Assembly: GCA_035772405.1 (NCBI GenBank)
Contig: JAYKKM010000199.1
Coordinates: 248,001 to 312,000, forward strand
Length of the DNA stretch: 64,000 nt
Reading direction: 5' to 3'
Source of the DNA: Chrysogorgia sp. JL179-B06
Taxonomy: Eukaryota > Cnidaria > Anthozoa > Scleralcyonacea > Chrysogorgiidae
Shown here piece by piece: positions 1 to 23,781 of the stretch. Under the pieces are notes generated by a model. That model had not been told where the DNA came from, made no database searches, and worked only from the letters and a program-made list of their open reading frames with translations. The translations under genes were made by a program, and so were the position numbers. How positions within the stretch are numbered: position 1 is the stretch's first letter; each line of letters opens with the position of its first letter.

Positions 1-660
1 TCAAATACATGTCAAGACCAAGACAACAGTAAAATGTTACTAACACAAAGGCAAACAATTAAAATTGAATCCAATAAAGAAAATGTTCAAGCTAATGGTA
101 AAACAGAATCCAATTTAGAACCACTGCATTCCAAGAAAGGACAGCATTCTCATTCAGGAAAAGGAGACAGTATGTTGGAAAAAAGGACTAATGCAGAACA
201 AAATCTGCCAGGCCCAATTGTTGTAGAAAATGACCAGCAGAATTGCCAAAACACGGTTGTCAAACAAAAGTTACAGAACAATAGAAAGCATAGTGATACA
301 AGCGTGAACATCAAAACCATTACCAAGAAAAACTTGCTAAAAGCAAGTGAACAAAATTGTAAAAGGGATAAAACTCTGCAGCAACCCACTTCTCCAGTGG
401 CAGAGCCGTGCTCCCCAGATAAGGTAATGTTTGAAGTTAAGAACTTGAATTCAATCCATTCCTGGCTAGAGTTAGCCAGGGTAAATTCCTATATGGTGTA
501 CACAGAACAGAAATTTCAACATACTTTTTTTTACTTCCAGGAGTTTTCTGCAGTTCTCAAAAGTATGAAGTGTATAAAAGCTTACTTTAAGCCATTGTCA
601 GTAAGTGACAAGGACTCTCTGAGCAAGTATTGTGAGAGAGGAGTGGATATAAGTTATTAA
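1..660 (+). CDS. 3'-terminal exons of an unrecognised gene (partial)
   Basis: The reading frame is open from base 1, so the gene enters from the left edge and the first ATG (34) need not be a start. A lysine-, asparagine- and glutamine-rich, low-complexity stretch runs to a donor GTAATG at 424. Skipping 424-540 joins codon phase 0 to an acceptor TTCCAG at 540, giving a last exon 541-660 (EFSAVLKSMKCIKAYFKPLS and about 19 more residues) with a TAA stop. The retained-intron reading is also open, so splicing is my inference, supported by the good donor and acceptor and by the change of composition. A second GTAAGT-like donor at 619 could mean the last exon continues elsewhere. I do not recognise the protein; the basic, disordered character would suit a nuclear or cytoskeletal tail, but no domain is visible. 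Confidence 0.45.
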   Translation, partial: SNTCQDQDNSKMLLTQRQTIKIESNKENVQANGKTESNLEPLHSKKGQHSHSGKGDSMLEKRTNAEQNLPGPIVVENDQQNCQNTVVKQKLQNNRKHSDTSVNIKTITKKNLLKASEQNCKRDKTLQQPTSPVAEPCSPDKVMFEVKNLNSIHSWLELARVNSYMVYTEQKFQHTFFYFQEFSAVLKSMKCIKAYFKPLSVSDKDSLSKYCERGVDISY

Positions 661-2024
661 GACACATTTTAAGTAAAGTTATAACATATAATTATATACC
701 GGTAGGTTTAATTTGACATGGGTATATCCCACATAAATAATAATCATATATTTTAATTAACTAATGTACAGCAATAATCTCAAGGATAATTTTCTGGATT
801 TCTTTTGTTATCTTTATACTTTGATTAAAATTGAATAATATTTTTACCTGTTGCATTGTACATTGATTTTCTGCTATTTTTTACCAAATATAAATGTACA
901 AAAATAAGAGCAGTATTTTCCTATGATAACAATAATTAATAATATTGACAATATTATTAAACTTTAAACAATCAAGTGTGACAACATTGTCAGCATAGGC
1001 ACATGCTTGCTGCTTAACTATGTATATATTGCTGTAGTTAATCTGGGAGCTTGGAGTAAACAGTCAATCCATTACGATTGTCAAGCTCAAATCCTCAGAA
1101 AATGAGCCCCATGCAGACAGGAATTGAACCTGTAGGTAACCATCTAAATTGTTGGTGAGAAACCAACCATTGAGCTACTAAGACTCAGATGGAGTCAGTT
1201 AAAGGTTCCAATGATGTACTTGTTTGATTGATTTGTGTACCGGTACTCACTGCAGCAGTCACTATACTCATAATTTATATCAGTAATGCTTGGGTGTGTT
1301 AAAATATTATACACTGATGAGGTGATTATGGGAGCTTGGATCAAACCTGGTAAACAAGTTTGCAAATTTCTAAGCATTGCATTGTCATAAATTGTGACAA
1401 TGAATACTTTAGATGTGTGAAGTTGATCGTCCAGGTTGTTGTAGTCTTGAGAAAGACTATTGTTGGTGACTGACGTTTCGACGGCCTCAATCCAGGATGT
1501 CAATGTAGTTTAGGGGATTGCCTGGTGCCACTGGGACCATCGAAACGTCAGTCACCTAACGATAGTCTTTCTCAAGACTACAACAACCTGGACGATCAAC
1601 TTAACACATATAACGATACGGTTAAACCATTTACTTTAATGAATACTTTAACATCATAATAACAAGTTTTAAAATGCAGTAAAAACTTTATTTAAAGTTA
1701 AATTTTATTAATCATAACTACATGTACATCACACTCTGACAGGTAAAAGATTGTTTGTACAATGTACAGTACTTAATAAGTACAGGTCATCACCTATGAT
1801 CCCGACTTTCACTTTGATTATATAGCGACACAGTTCTACTAAACAGGTTTTGTAGCTTGATCATTTTATATAATTAAAAAAAAGAATACCGTAGCTACGG
1901 TAGTAAAAAAATTTACAAAAAATAATATACCTACAAAAATGGAGGAAATGGCTAGATGCGTTTCTGGACTTGCGGTTGAAGTAATACATTAAACCTACCA
2001 ATCTTCTGTAGGACTTTCAGTAAA
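661..2024. other. Convergent intergenic interval with repeats
   Basis: Space between the rightward gene ending at 660 and the leftward peptidase gene ending at 2,025. It holds an AT-rich stretch, a degenerate tRNA-like segment near 1,105-1,170 on the - strand (a GAACCTGTAGG-like B-box region and a GAGCTACTAAG-like A-box region) and an inverted Penelope-like repeat pair at 1,420-1,605. I see no coding exon here. Confidence 0.6.
1420..1605. repeat. Inverted pair of Penelope-like element ends
   Basis: Two copies of the same roughly 60-bp sequence face each other at about 1,420-1,478 and 1,541-1,605: GTTGATCGTCCAGGTTG, a short hairpin (AGTCTTGAGAAAGACT), then GACTGACGTTTCGA in the left copy, with the reverse complement on the right. 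Read on the - strand the left copy translates to ETSVTNNSLSQDYNNLDD, a false-protein signature that I associate with the ends of Penelope-like retroelements in invertebrates. No reverse transcriptase or GIY-YIG coding remains. Confidence 0.6.
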
Positions 2025-12277
<10,253 letters not shown>

Positions 12278-12660
12278 TTCGAGAAACGCTATTGAATTGG
12301 AACACGATTGAACCGCTTACAAAAGTTATCCAACTGTCAAAGATCGAGGCTCATGCAGCAATGGAGTCACGGAGAACAATGGACGGCAGGAAGATTGACC
12401 TCGGTACGAGTGACGCTGAGTTCAATTCTCCCTACGGATAAATGTCCACGTTGATTCGACCATTAGCACGTACATCTGATCTATGAACCAAAAAAACATA
12501 ATTTGTTATTAAAATATCAAAAAACAAATTTGTAAGGACATTAGATCTAACAGGAAGGATGGTAAATTCACGTGCACATGTCTTTTTGTTAATTTATTAT
12601 TTCATATTGCAATTTCAGCTTCGGCGGGGCGCTCATGGGGTCTGAGAACAAGGTTTAAAT
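12278..12660. promoter_or_regulatory. Head-to-head interval, probable bidirectional promoter
   Basis: Only 383 bp separate the start codons of the leftward S9 peptidase (12,277) and the rightward INTS7 (12,661). Any 5' UTRs and core promoters of both genes must lie here or in upstream exons I cannot see. No TATA box stands out, and a GC-richer patch (GGCGGGGCGC near 12,623) is nearest INTS7. That the two genes share control is inference from spacing. Confidence 0.6.
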
Positions 12661-15600
12661 ATGGCGGCACTTTGTGGACAAGATATGAGTTCAGGACAAG
12701 ACGCGCAATCAGCGCTCGTTGAGCTTGATAAAGGTAGTCAGTCTTTCTTTAAATATGCATATTTAGTACCCCAACGTCGGGTTGTATTCGCGTGATTTAA
12801 AGCCCACTTCTCAAACAAAAATCGCACAGTCCTCAGTAACTCAGTTCGATACTTTTTTCAGATCTGAGGCTGTTTTGACTGCTACCTTCATCTATATTCG
12901 CTTTAATTTTTTGCACGTTTCCCTGATTATTTCACTCACGTAGGGTTAAGAGCAACAAAAGTTGGAGATCAATGTGAAGCCATTGTCAAATTTCCTGCGC
13001 TGTTCGAGAGATTTCCTTTCCCGATTCTTATCAATTCTGCATTTTTGAAGTTATCAGATGTATTTCGTGTTGGGTGAGAAACAATAATGATTAACAGTAA
13101 TGAGAAACAATTATATTTCCCCTCTTAATCAGTACACAATTTTGTGACGTTTGTCACTATACATGTAGCTGTATTGGGGGGGGGGGGGTAGCACGTAGAA
13201 TAGGGTGGTCCTTATTTTAATTTTTTTTTATTTTGTATAGTCTGACCCTCTTAAAATGGTTCCAATTGGGTTAAAAATGCTGTGTGTAAAATTGTATTAA
13301 AAACTATTAATATTTAGGGGTAGCTCAAGGTCCCTGAAATTTTTACTATAGTACCCTATGAGAAAATCAGCCAAATTGTCCAATATGCTATAAGTCCTCA
13401 GGGGAGTGTTGGATTGGTTTAAAAATCCACTAGTGAGTAGTTTAGACCTGGTTTCCTATTTGACTTTAAGACAAACTTATAGCCAAAAATGTATGGTTTC
13501 CAAGATATAGGGCTCCAAACTTTTTTAACCAATGAGAATTTTAAGAACTTTGGAGCCCTATATCTCGGAAACCATACATTTTTGGCTATAAGTTTGTCTT
13601 AAAGTCAAATAGGAAACCAGGTCTAAACTACTCACTAGTGGATTTTTAAACCAATCCAACACTCCCCTGAGGACTTATAGCATATTGGACAATTTGGCTG
13701 ATTTTCTCATAGGGATACTATAGTAAAAATTTTAGGGACCTAATGAGCTACCCCTAAATATCAATAGTTTTTAATACAATTTTACACACAGCATTTTTAA
13801 CCCAATTGGAACCATTTAAGAGGGTCAGACTATACAAAATAAAAAAAAATTAAAATAAGGACCACCCTAACGTAGAACTGCTATAAGGCCAGACAGTGAG
13901 GCCATGAACAAATTTGGTCTGCACTCCAGGTTGCATATTTCCATGTGAACTGCACGCCGGAGATATGCCAAATACTTCCAAACGCCATGCCAAGATTACA
14001 CAACATAAAAAATGGGGGTCTGGGGAGAATAACAGTAATGCCGAGATTTTAGGCATTTGAAAACTGAGGAAATAACATGCCTTCTTGTGGCTTAATTTCA
14101 AAACACACAAGACCCTGAAGATGAGGTTGAAAGCAATATTGATATGCCTAAACAAGTAACAACAAAGCAGAAATCACTTTTCGGTGCACGCGCTACTATG
14201 CCAAGCACTTATAGTTTGACAATCTTATGCTGACACGTCAACCATTTTCGCAAGTCCACGACGGCGGCGTTGAGTACATGGAATGCATTGGTCTGCACTG
14301 AGCACATCACAAATACTTCAGTTTCACCCTGTATGTGGAACCCAACTTCATTCCTTGCTAAGTACATGTGGAAGATATGCATTTGTGACAATTGCACAAT
14401 ATTTGAAGAAATGTGTATGGAAGAACTTCCGCTTGCACAACAAACTGAAGTCTGGGATCCCCTGTGCAATATCCAAGGGACTAGGACAAACCACCTACCC
14501 TTGTACGTGACTGATCATATGAATATCAGGTTAATCTAACAGACATGCAACATAAGGCCAAGCAATGTTCATAGTTCACAAGGACTTACAGGTCAGCCTC
14601 AAGTATAAGCTAAGTTGCCAAGCTTTCATCATCATGAGCAAGAAGCAGACTTTTAGCCAGGATTTCAAAATTGACCATCCAAAAATTTTTGTGGGCGTGG
14701 CGACAAAAAATTGTGGTGGCCGTGAGCAAGTGAGCTTATCAAACGTATTGAACAGCAGGTTTTATTAAACAACATTTTTGCTACTTCATGTTACAGCATA
14801 TACACGTTAAATCAATCTCACAATCGATCGTCATGTGTGCATGTTCTTGACAAAAATTAGTAATAATACCTACACAATAGCTAAAATAAACAGCAGCTAA
14901 CAGAAATAAAAAAAAAAACATTAGAAAGGGGGAAACCTGTAAGTTGTTGTTTGAGGAAAATAATTTGCTTAGGCCAGACCAGTTGTAAACCAGGACCAGT
15001 TGTAAAAAATGCAACTATGTAGGGCCTTCCAGCTGGAAATTGAACCTTTGCATCTCAATATTGAACCTGCAACATCTTGATTTTGATTAACTCGGTTGCA
15101 TTGGTCCCCTTCAACCAATACACGAAAACACATTAAAATTACTTTTATATAGAGTTGTTTATTTTCTTTTTGCATTCAGAAACAATTTTCAAAGGCTTTG
15201 TGTTTTAAAAGTTGCACAACAGAGTGAAAAACACCTGGACAAGATCCTTAGCATTGATGAGTTTCTTCGTCGTATTTTCGCTGTCATACACAGCAATGAT
15301 CCAATTGCTAGGGCCATTACACTGAGGTAAAATACACCTTATAAACTATTATTAGTGCAGTACAAAGTAAGGTATACTTTCTTTTGTTGTTACTCTATTT
15401 CCTTCCAATTGTCTTTTAATACAGTTCTTACTATGGTTATTATTTTTAGGGTTTTGGGAAGCATTGCACTGCTAATTTCTGAGAGGAAAAATGTTCATCA
15501 CAGGTACAATAAAACCTTAATAACAAACAGTGGTGGACACTTCCCATGATATTGGCAGGAGATGGAAGCTTGACATTTGGCAGTGGTGCCAGTGGACATC

Positions 15601-18600
15601 TCATAAAATGATGGCCAGGCGTTTGCAAACCTTTGGCTAATCTCTATAGCTTAAATTTGCAGCATTAATTCATAGTTAACAATTTTAATTAATGAACCAC
15701 CAAGGACAAGAGATTATTACTTGCATTTTTAACACTTTGATTAATATAGGTGATAATCTATGAAAGGTTTTCAGATTATTGGGGGGTAGAAATAGTGTCT
15801 GCCACTGCCTGCAAAAGGTATACAATAGTCTGTAAAGCATAGTTATGATGATGATTGCCAAGAAAATTTCAACATCTAACAGTGTTTAGTTTAGGGAAGT
15901 AATTTTAACTTTATTTTAAACCAGTATAAGGACAAGCCTAGATTCTCACGATCAAGTGGAAGTTGATGCTGCCATATTCGCAACTAGTCAATTTTGTGCA
16001 ATGTCCAGGTTGGTACAACATTAATGATGATATTTTAGAATATTTCTGAGTCTTCCTTGACTAGGAATCAAGCCTTGGTCTGTATTCAACCGTAAAAGAG
16101 AATATGAGTTAATAATTTTTAATAATAATTTTTTTTTTAGTTATTTTAAAAGTTATTTTCTTTCAATTATTTAAGTGTTTAACCGCCATCTGTAATTATT
16201 GAGAGACGTCACCAATGCATGCCCACTGTTTCCAGACTAAATCAACACCTTTAAACCCCAAAGCCTGATCTAAGATGGTTTCCCTTAGTGCTGGCATGAG
16301 CCAGAGTAACTAAAAAGATTGTTAGGGGGTAAAGTTGGTTTAATTACAATAATACAGTATAGTCATGCTCAAATTCAATTATTTAGTTCATAAGAATACT
16401 CATTCTGCACATCTACCTAGAACATTTTCTGTTGGAGTTTGTGATAAACTGACTCAACTTATTGAAGGTAAGTAAAATGTCATTTGTTTCATTGTTGAGA
16501 AACTAGTACACATGGATGTTTTACTGCACAAATATTGTTTGTAATTATATTGTTTAGGACTGGCCACTCCCATGGAGATGAAACTGAAACTTGTCCCAAT
16601 ATTCCAGTACATGTACCATGACACAGAATCTGCCACCAAGGTTGTTTGATTATCTTCAGTTGGATAAACTTAATAATTATGCTGCCTCCTATAGTTACAT
16701 GTAGTTACGGAAATTATCCTAATTTTGTTTTCTCTCTGTGCAAGGCGTGGAAGTTATGCACCTCCCTTCTGGCAACGTATTCCTCCAACACATTTGTGGT
16801 TTCCAGTTTGCATACACTTTCTTGCTTAGCTGCTGCATCTTTGTTCAATATTCCTGCTCAGGTAGAGTAGAAAAGTCTTCAGTTATACAGGGTAGAAAGC
16901 CTGGAAATAATTATTTTCACTGTACCTGTCAGAATGACCAGCAGAAATGAATTTGTAACGACATACAACAATTTGTACCTGTCACGGAACAACTTAGCGT
17001 AACGTCTCATAACGTAGCGCAATATCTCCAAACTTAGCGTTACGTCTCATAACTTAGCGCAATGTCTTAAAACTTAGCGTAACGTCTCCAGACTTAGCGT
17101 AACGTCTCATAACATAACATAACATAACACAATATCTGCAAACTTAGCACAACGTCTCATAACTTAGCGCAATGTCTCCAAACTTTGTATAATCAGGTCT
17201 CCAAACTTAGCGTAATGTCTCTCATTGAGATTGTACAACACAAAATCTAAAGCAGAGTCGATTCAACACAAAAATGTTTAACTTTCACAAAAAGTTGAGT
17301 TAATCTTCGGACAAGATGAGCATCGGACAAAATGACAGACAGAATTAATATTGTAACTGTCAAATCTCTAGAAATGGAAAATTTGTACCCGGACAATGTC
17401 CGTGAGATAAACCTTATCTATAGACGTTATCCTTTAGATTCAGTTGTTGCTGTCATATTTAATTGATGATCCAAGACAATCTGTAAAAAGGCAAGCACTT
17501 CTGGATGCAAATATGCTGGCAAGAAAGTCTCCCCACATATGGGAAAGCAACCATATCAAGGTAGTGAATGTTTAAATAGAAATATTATGACTTAACTTGG
17601 TATTGCCAAACATGATACTTTTGAGCATAAGACTGTATTGTATTGTTTCTTTTGTGATTCTTATAGGTTTTATGTGAATTTCTTTCAAGTACACCTTACA
17701 ATAATCTGCAAATTGGGGTGTTATATGTTCTTGTGACACTTTCACATTCAGTAGCTGCTGAGATAATTGATGACAGCAAAGGTTTGAAATCAACCACCAT
17801 ATATATTGTATATTATAATTGTTATTATATTTACCTTACGCCTTCCGATCCCCAGTCTCAACGATTGTCAAAACCAGGATCGTAAAGGTTAATTATATTA
17901 GTTTGTTCTTTGCTCTTCCTTGGAAATAAATCTAGCAAAATGTATCATACTGTTTGCTATTTTATTTGCAGTATTAGAAGTGATTTGCAGTCAAAGTTGT
18001 TCTGATTCAGTCATGGTGTGTACCTTGAGCAATGAACTAATTGTCAATATTGGTTTATCACGACTGAAAAAAGGTGTGTGAGGTATTCCTCTCTTGTGAG
18101 CTGAACTTTTGCATTAATTAGCATGAACTTGGTGCAGTTGGTTCCATTCTATATTTGTCCAATTTCATTTTTTTCATTCAAGATTCTGGTGATAAAGAAC
18201 TATGTGAACAGGCTGCAATTAACTTGGAGACAACAATCATTGAATGTTGCCTGCATGGACATAGCAAAGCTCTCGAGGTAAAGATAGAGCGTGTCTGCTT
18301 CAAGCTGTCCAAAACTAAACGGGGCACTGTAACGTAATTGCGTTACAGCCAGATTTCTCCCCTGTGCTTCGTAATCTTCACTGGTTGCCAGTGAGATCGA
18401 GGATTGTTTTTAAGATACTGATAATTACTTTCAAAGCTTTTACATGGCGAGGCACCTATTTATATTACTGATTTATTTACCCCTGTCCAAAGCTTACTTG
18501 ATAGCGCGTAGAAAAGAAATTAGGACGTTCTGGCGAAATAAGAACCATTGAAATAATTACAAAAATGTCTGGAGCAAAGACATCATCACGAAAAAAGCGT

Positions 18601-21600
18601 TTGTTTTAATATTTCACTTTTTTGGTTCTTGGGTAACGATATTTCCTTCTGAGGAAACGCGATATCGTTACTGTAAAACTATGTTTGCGGTAACGCGCGT
18701 TTCGTTACCACAATTTTGGACAGCCTGCGCTTGTTACAGATAGGTTACCTATTTACATGTTATGGGAGCAACACAATTTTTTCGTTTGGCCCAATCTACA
18801 CCTGTGATTCTATTTATAACTCAGTCTTGCAGAGCAACGCAGTGCTTATTCTTGGTGGATATTTGGGGAAATATTTAAGCACCTAGCCCTGTTTGTTTCA
18901 TCTGAAGTATGTGTAGTTCATCATATCTGTGGTACTTTATTATTTTTACAGATATCGCTGTTGTGTACCAACCGGTTGGTATCCCACGATTCTGCTTGGG
19001 CGTCAAACTTTGCGGAGACATTTGTTGGTCTCTTGACATCCAGTTCAAGTAATGCAACATATATACTGTATATATAGAAGAAATAATCCTAATCTATTTT
19101 AATACTACTAATAATATACATGAAAAAAGTTCTCAACTCTGATTGGCTGAGAGCAGTGCGATTTCAAGGAAACACAATGCAGAAAAAAGAAAATACAGTA
19201 CAATGCAGAAAAGTAGGCACGCAATGCGTACATACGTCTACGTTTTAGAACTATTCACACGATCTAATGGCATCCAATCTTTATCCTGATACAATCATAA
19301 GCAGCGATACTTTGGAAAAACACCAGAACACTTTCTTTCGAGCCTTGTTTGGTCATTTCAATTATAATTTGTTGATTGAATGAAATTACTTTGTCATATG
19401 ACTTGCAAACTTTTTTTCTTCATGCAAAAAAATTTCATGTATATTAATTGGTAATAGCACAGTTTTTTTTGTGCAATTTGGGATCAATACATACTTGTGT
19501 GTTTTTTAAAAGAGCTCAAATTGTAATTCACCATTCAGGTTCTTATTTTAAAACTATTTAAAAACTCTTCAATTTTCTAGGTAGTATTTGTCTGCAGATT
19601 GCAAATGGGTTAGTCTCCCTGGCAACTCAAGCACCATCTTCATTGAATGGAGTAAAATCCGAGCTCTATAAACGTTTTGTTTTCATTTGTGAGATGGAAG
19701 TTAGTGAACGAAGCTCGAAAGCTCGAGAATTTCAAAGCCTTTTGGTAGGTGAAGCTTGCTTTGGCTTCGTTGGCCTCTTGTCAAGATAGGCTGTTACTAC
19801 AGAGAGAATATTATACTTAGCATTTCGGACAAAAAAACATTTTGGCATTCAGCTATGTATTTAGTTTAGTTTATTATATTTATCACTCTTTTAGCCTTTA
19901 GGTGAACGGAATACCCCAACAGGCTAGAAGTCCAATTGATAGGGGTTCCGAGGACCTACGATTTAAGGTCGTTATCCGAGAAGACCCGAAAGTCTTACCA
20001 TTTGCTGATATTATTGCAAAGACAGCACTTTATCCACTTTATCTTCAATTATTTTTAAGACCCTGAGTGAAGGTCCGACGTAGGATATTTACTTCATGTA
20101 GAATATACATCAGTAATATCGTATTTAGTATCGTAATTTATATTTAATATCGTAATTATTTATTAACAACTCTGTCAGAATTATGCGAAAGATTAAGTTA
20201 TACGTCAAAATTATATGCTAAACTAGCATAATTATGCTCTGGAGAAAAATAGGCCCTTTCTCACCAAACTTGTGTTTAAAAATAGGGACAGTGTTAAAAA
20301 ATAAGGTCTTAGCGAGTAAGCATACTTTCATAAACGTCTTGTATCGATTGCAATTTTACAACACTGATCTGTGAAACATAAAGACAGTTTTATATATATA
20401 TTATAACGATCGAAAACTATCTATATAGGACCTAATGTCTCCTCCAGGCCCAACATACCGGCAGGGTTCGAAATAGCAGCCGGCAGTTTTTGGACCTTGT
20501 CAGCGATTTCTAATTTCAAAATATAACTCAACTTTGGGTTATCGGCAAAATTGCTTTTGCCAAGATCAAAATTGTTCCGTTTCTGAATGGTAATATGGTC
20601 ATTTGTTTTGATTTCTCTGTATGTCAACAAATGCAGCGATAAAGCGGCAATTCAGGGCCGAAAACTAACGATCCGAATCGCTGTCCAGTTCTCCTGATCC
20701 TGCCAAGTTGTAGTGGTGCCCGCGTTTCGCTTTATACAGCGGCTTCATTATAGCGCATGGAGCGCGCACATGAGCGAACACGAGACCGCAGACCACAGTG
20801 CCGTGGAAATGGGATGTTGACCTAAAAAACAGCCTACAAAATTAGGCATATTTTCTGAACGCTATTTCGAACCTTGCATACCCTTAATCCGACTCGGGTC
20901 AAAGGAAAATCTTCCTGCGACTTGTTAGCGACAGCAACGTCATCAACGCTTATCTAGGCGCCAATTTTTTTGCAACCATTTTAGAATCCAAAACTTTGCA
21001 GCGTGATTGTGTAGTTTATTGCGACATCTATGAGCGGGACCCGCGGCACATTTCTGTCATGGCCGTAGGGTTAATCCAGGCCTGGTCACAAGAACAAGCT
21101 TTCTTGTAACTTTCAACTTGAAACTCCGTTGAGTTGCCTCGTGTAACAGTGCCTCAACAGCCTGGTTTTTACGAGCGACGCAAGCGCAAGCACAGGAGCT
21201 ATGCGTCAAGTAAAAACGAATCGCATGTTGTGTTATCTTGCGTTGCGTTGCCAGTCGTCAATCTTTCTGCAGATTCTGCCATCTTATATTCGCATGACAG
21301 TGCGTGGATCGTTGGCCATACGTAATTAGATATCGAAAACTCCGTTGTGCTTGCGTTGTGTTCAGTTTTCACGATCACAACCCAAGCATAAGCACAAGGA
21401 AAAGGAATCTTTTTCATCCTTGCGCTTGCGTCGAACCTGTTTTCACTGTGAAATAAGGACTCTTGTGCTTGCGCTTATGTTTGCATCGCTCGTGAAAACC
21501 ATGAGGCCTTAAAGCTGTTCTGAATTTTGCTAGCACTTCCTTTCATAAAGAAGTTCCTCCTCTAAGCTTATTTATTTACCTCTTTCTCCTGTATCTCTCC

Positions 21601-23696
21601 GTCTCTCTTCTTCACAGGTCGCCATTGCCACGCTGGTGTTTCAAGCTCATCAACAAAGCCTCGAGAGTCCTGTAAACCAACAAGAAATGAAACAAATGAC
21701 GATGCAAAATTTAGCCGTCCTCAAATCTTCGTCAAAATATTGGATAATGTACAGAGTGGGGAAACAAGCAGCGAGACAGGTTAATCTGATAAACGCATAC
21801 GGAACTGACCTAATGCAAATTATGTTCAACGAGGGTTTTAGCGCATTTACATTAAGGTTTTTGGACCGCTAATTGTTTAAGGAGTGACAAGACGGGAGAG
21901 AATGAGAAATGAATACATAAGGAAGGAAGTGAAGGTGGCGGCACTGAGAGAGAAGAGAAAGCAGAGTGAGGTGGTACGGACATGCATGTGAAGAGAAAAG
22001 AAGAGGACGAGTTTGTTAGATGGTCAGCAGAGCGCAGGGAGACGGGAACAAGGAAGAGAGGGTGACCGAGATTAAAGCGATGGATGGATTGTGTTCGAGA
22101 TGATGGTAAAGTGGTGGATCTGAGTAGAGTTGGTGAAGAGAGCGGTGTCAAGACGACCCGACCCCCCTTGAGGGGACAAATGGGCTGATGAGGATAGATG
22201 ATGATGATTTCCGAATCAGGAAAACATGTAACTGTAATATGTTATATATGAAACGTTATAATTAAAGGACATTGGCGACAAAGGACATTGAGATCAAGTA
22301 TCATGACTTTGAGGTTGTAAAACCGTTGTAAAAACTAAAAAATGCTCGTAAAGCGTATTAAAGGTGTTAAGGGCTCTTCTGCCAAATGTCCTGTGACGTC
22401 TGTATATGAAATGTATGTTAAAAGTTTTTAATGATAAAATTAACATGAATGTACAATGTTGAATTTGACGTCATTATTTTAGGGTTTCCATGCTCTTGCT
22501 CAGGATATTTTTTCCAGTCTTACATCAATGGTAAGTTGTAGTGGGGGTAGGGAGGGGGATCATTCGCTGGAACTGGCGCGTAGCATTGCGAATACGTTTT
22601 AGAATGTTCTTACAACAATACATTCTTAAAGTTACTTAAATTTCGTATATTTCATTATAAAATCAAAAATACTACATGTACTGTATAACCAATAAAATTA
22701 TGATAACTATACACTGAAACTATTAATTGGAAAAAAGAAAAGTCTTAAGTGCTGACTTAAAACTACTTAAACAGTCAGTTCTTCTAGCAGTCAATGATTC
22801 TAATTTCGAAAAGTGGATGTCTTTCTCTACAAGTCGCAACGCAATTTTCGGTTACGAGACTAAGTAGTTGCAAACTAGGGTGCTACAGCTAGAAATCGTA
22901 CATTTTGTTCAGCGCAAGTTGTTGGACGCACAACAACATACATATATAACGGACACTTTGGGACCGAAGTTTACTGTCCGTTGTTTGTAAGTGTCCGCTG
23001 GTAGAGGTTTTCTATTAATAAATAATTATATCAATGTCTTGACTTACTGTCCTTTGTCCGTTATATAGAGTGTCCATTAGTAGAGGTTCCACTGTATATG
23101 TATTAAACATATTTATCATGTATATGTATTAAACATATTTATTAACATATTATCCCTCGTGTTTGTTTCTATTTTTTTCGGTACAGGTGGCGTCAGTACA
23201 CCTACATTGTTGGTTGCGGGCACTGAGTGATTTCTGTCAGGCAGAGAACCTTCTCGGCGAAGCTAAGGACACTCTGCTTCAGATCACGGACAAAACATCG
23301 CAGGCAATCTGTAGTTTCCAAAAAGGTCTCGTCGCTCTAAAAGTAAGATAGAGTATGTTATTACTGGTTGGGAGGTCCGTATAGAAAAATATTTCCCTGT
23401 ACGGACCGACCCAATTCTTCTCCCGGCATTACCATTGATTATATACAGAAAATACAGAACTCTTGACTAGGATCTCGGCAACGGCCTCCGTAGCTCAACT
23501 GCCAGAGCACTGCACTAGCATCGCAGGATCACGGGTTAAATTCTTGGGATTAATAAAAAACGAAAATGGGGTATTAGATGCGGCGAGATAAGATGTGGAT
23601 TTTATGGTTTTCTTGCCACGAGAACACCAAGGGCAAGGCCAGGGGCGTACGAATTAGCAACAAAATTATACAAAAGCAACAAAAATTTATACATAA

Positions 23697-23781
<85 letters not shown>

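Noticed and set aside
1195..1503. Protein-coding gene on the - strand (ETSVTNNSLSQDYNNLDD...)
   Set aside because: This is the translated end of a Penelope-like repeat, seen again at 6,389-6,628.
16411..16467. Longer INTS7 exon 6 starting at an acceptor near 16,391
   Set aside because: That start breaks the frame or inserts residues absent from INTS7; the acceptor at 16,420 gives MSRTFSVGVCDK, which aligns with the family without a gap.
23475..23550. Functional tRNA genes at 23,475, 24,464, 32,190, 47,700 and 59,281
   Set aside because: A and B boxes are present or damaged, but cloverleaf acceptor stems are lacking and the sequence continues into SINE bodies.
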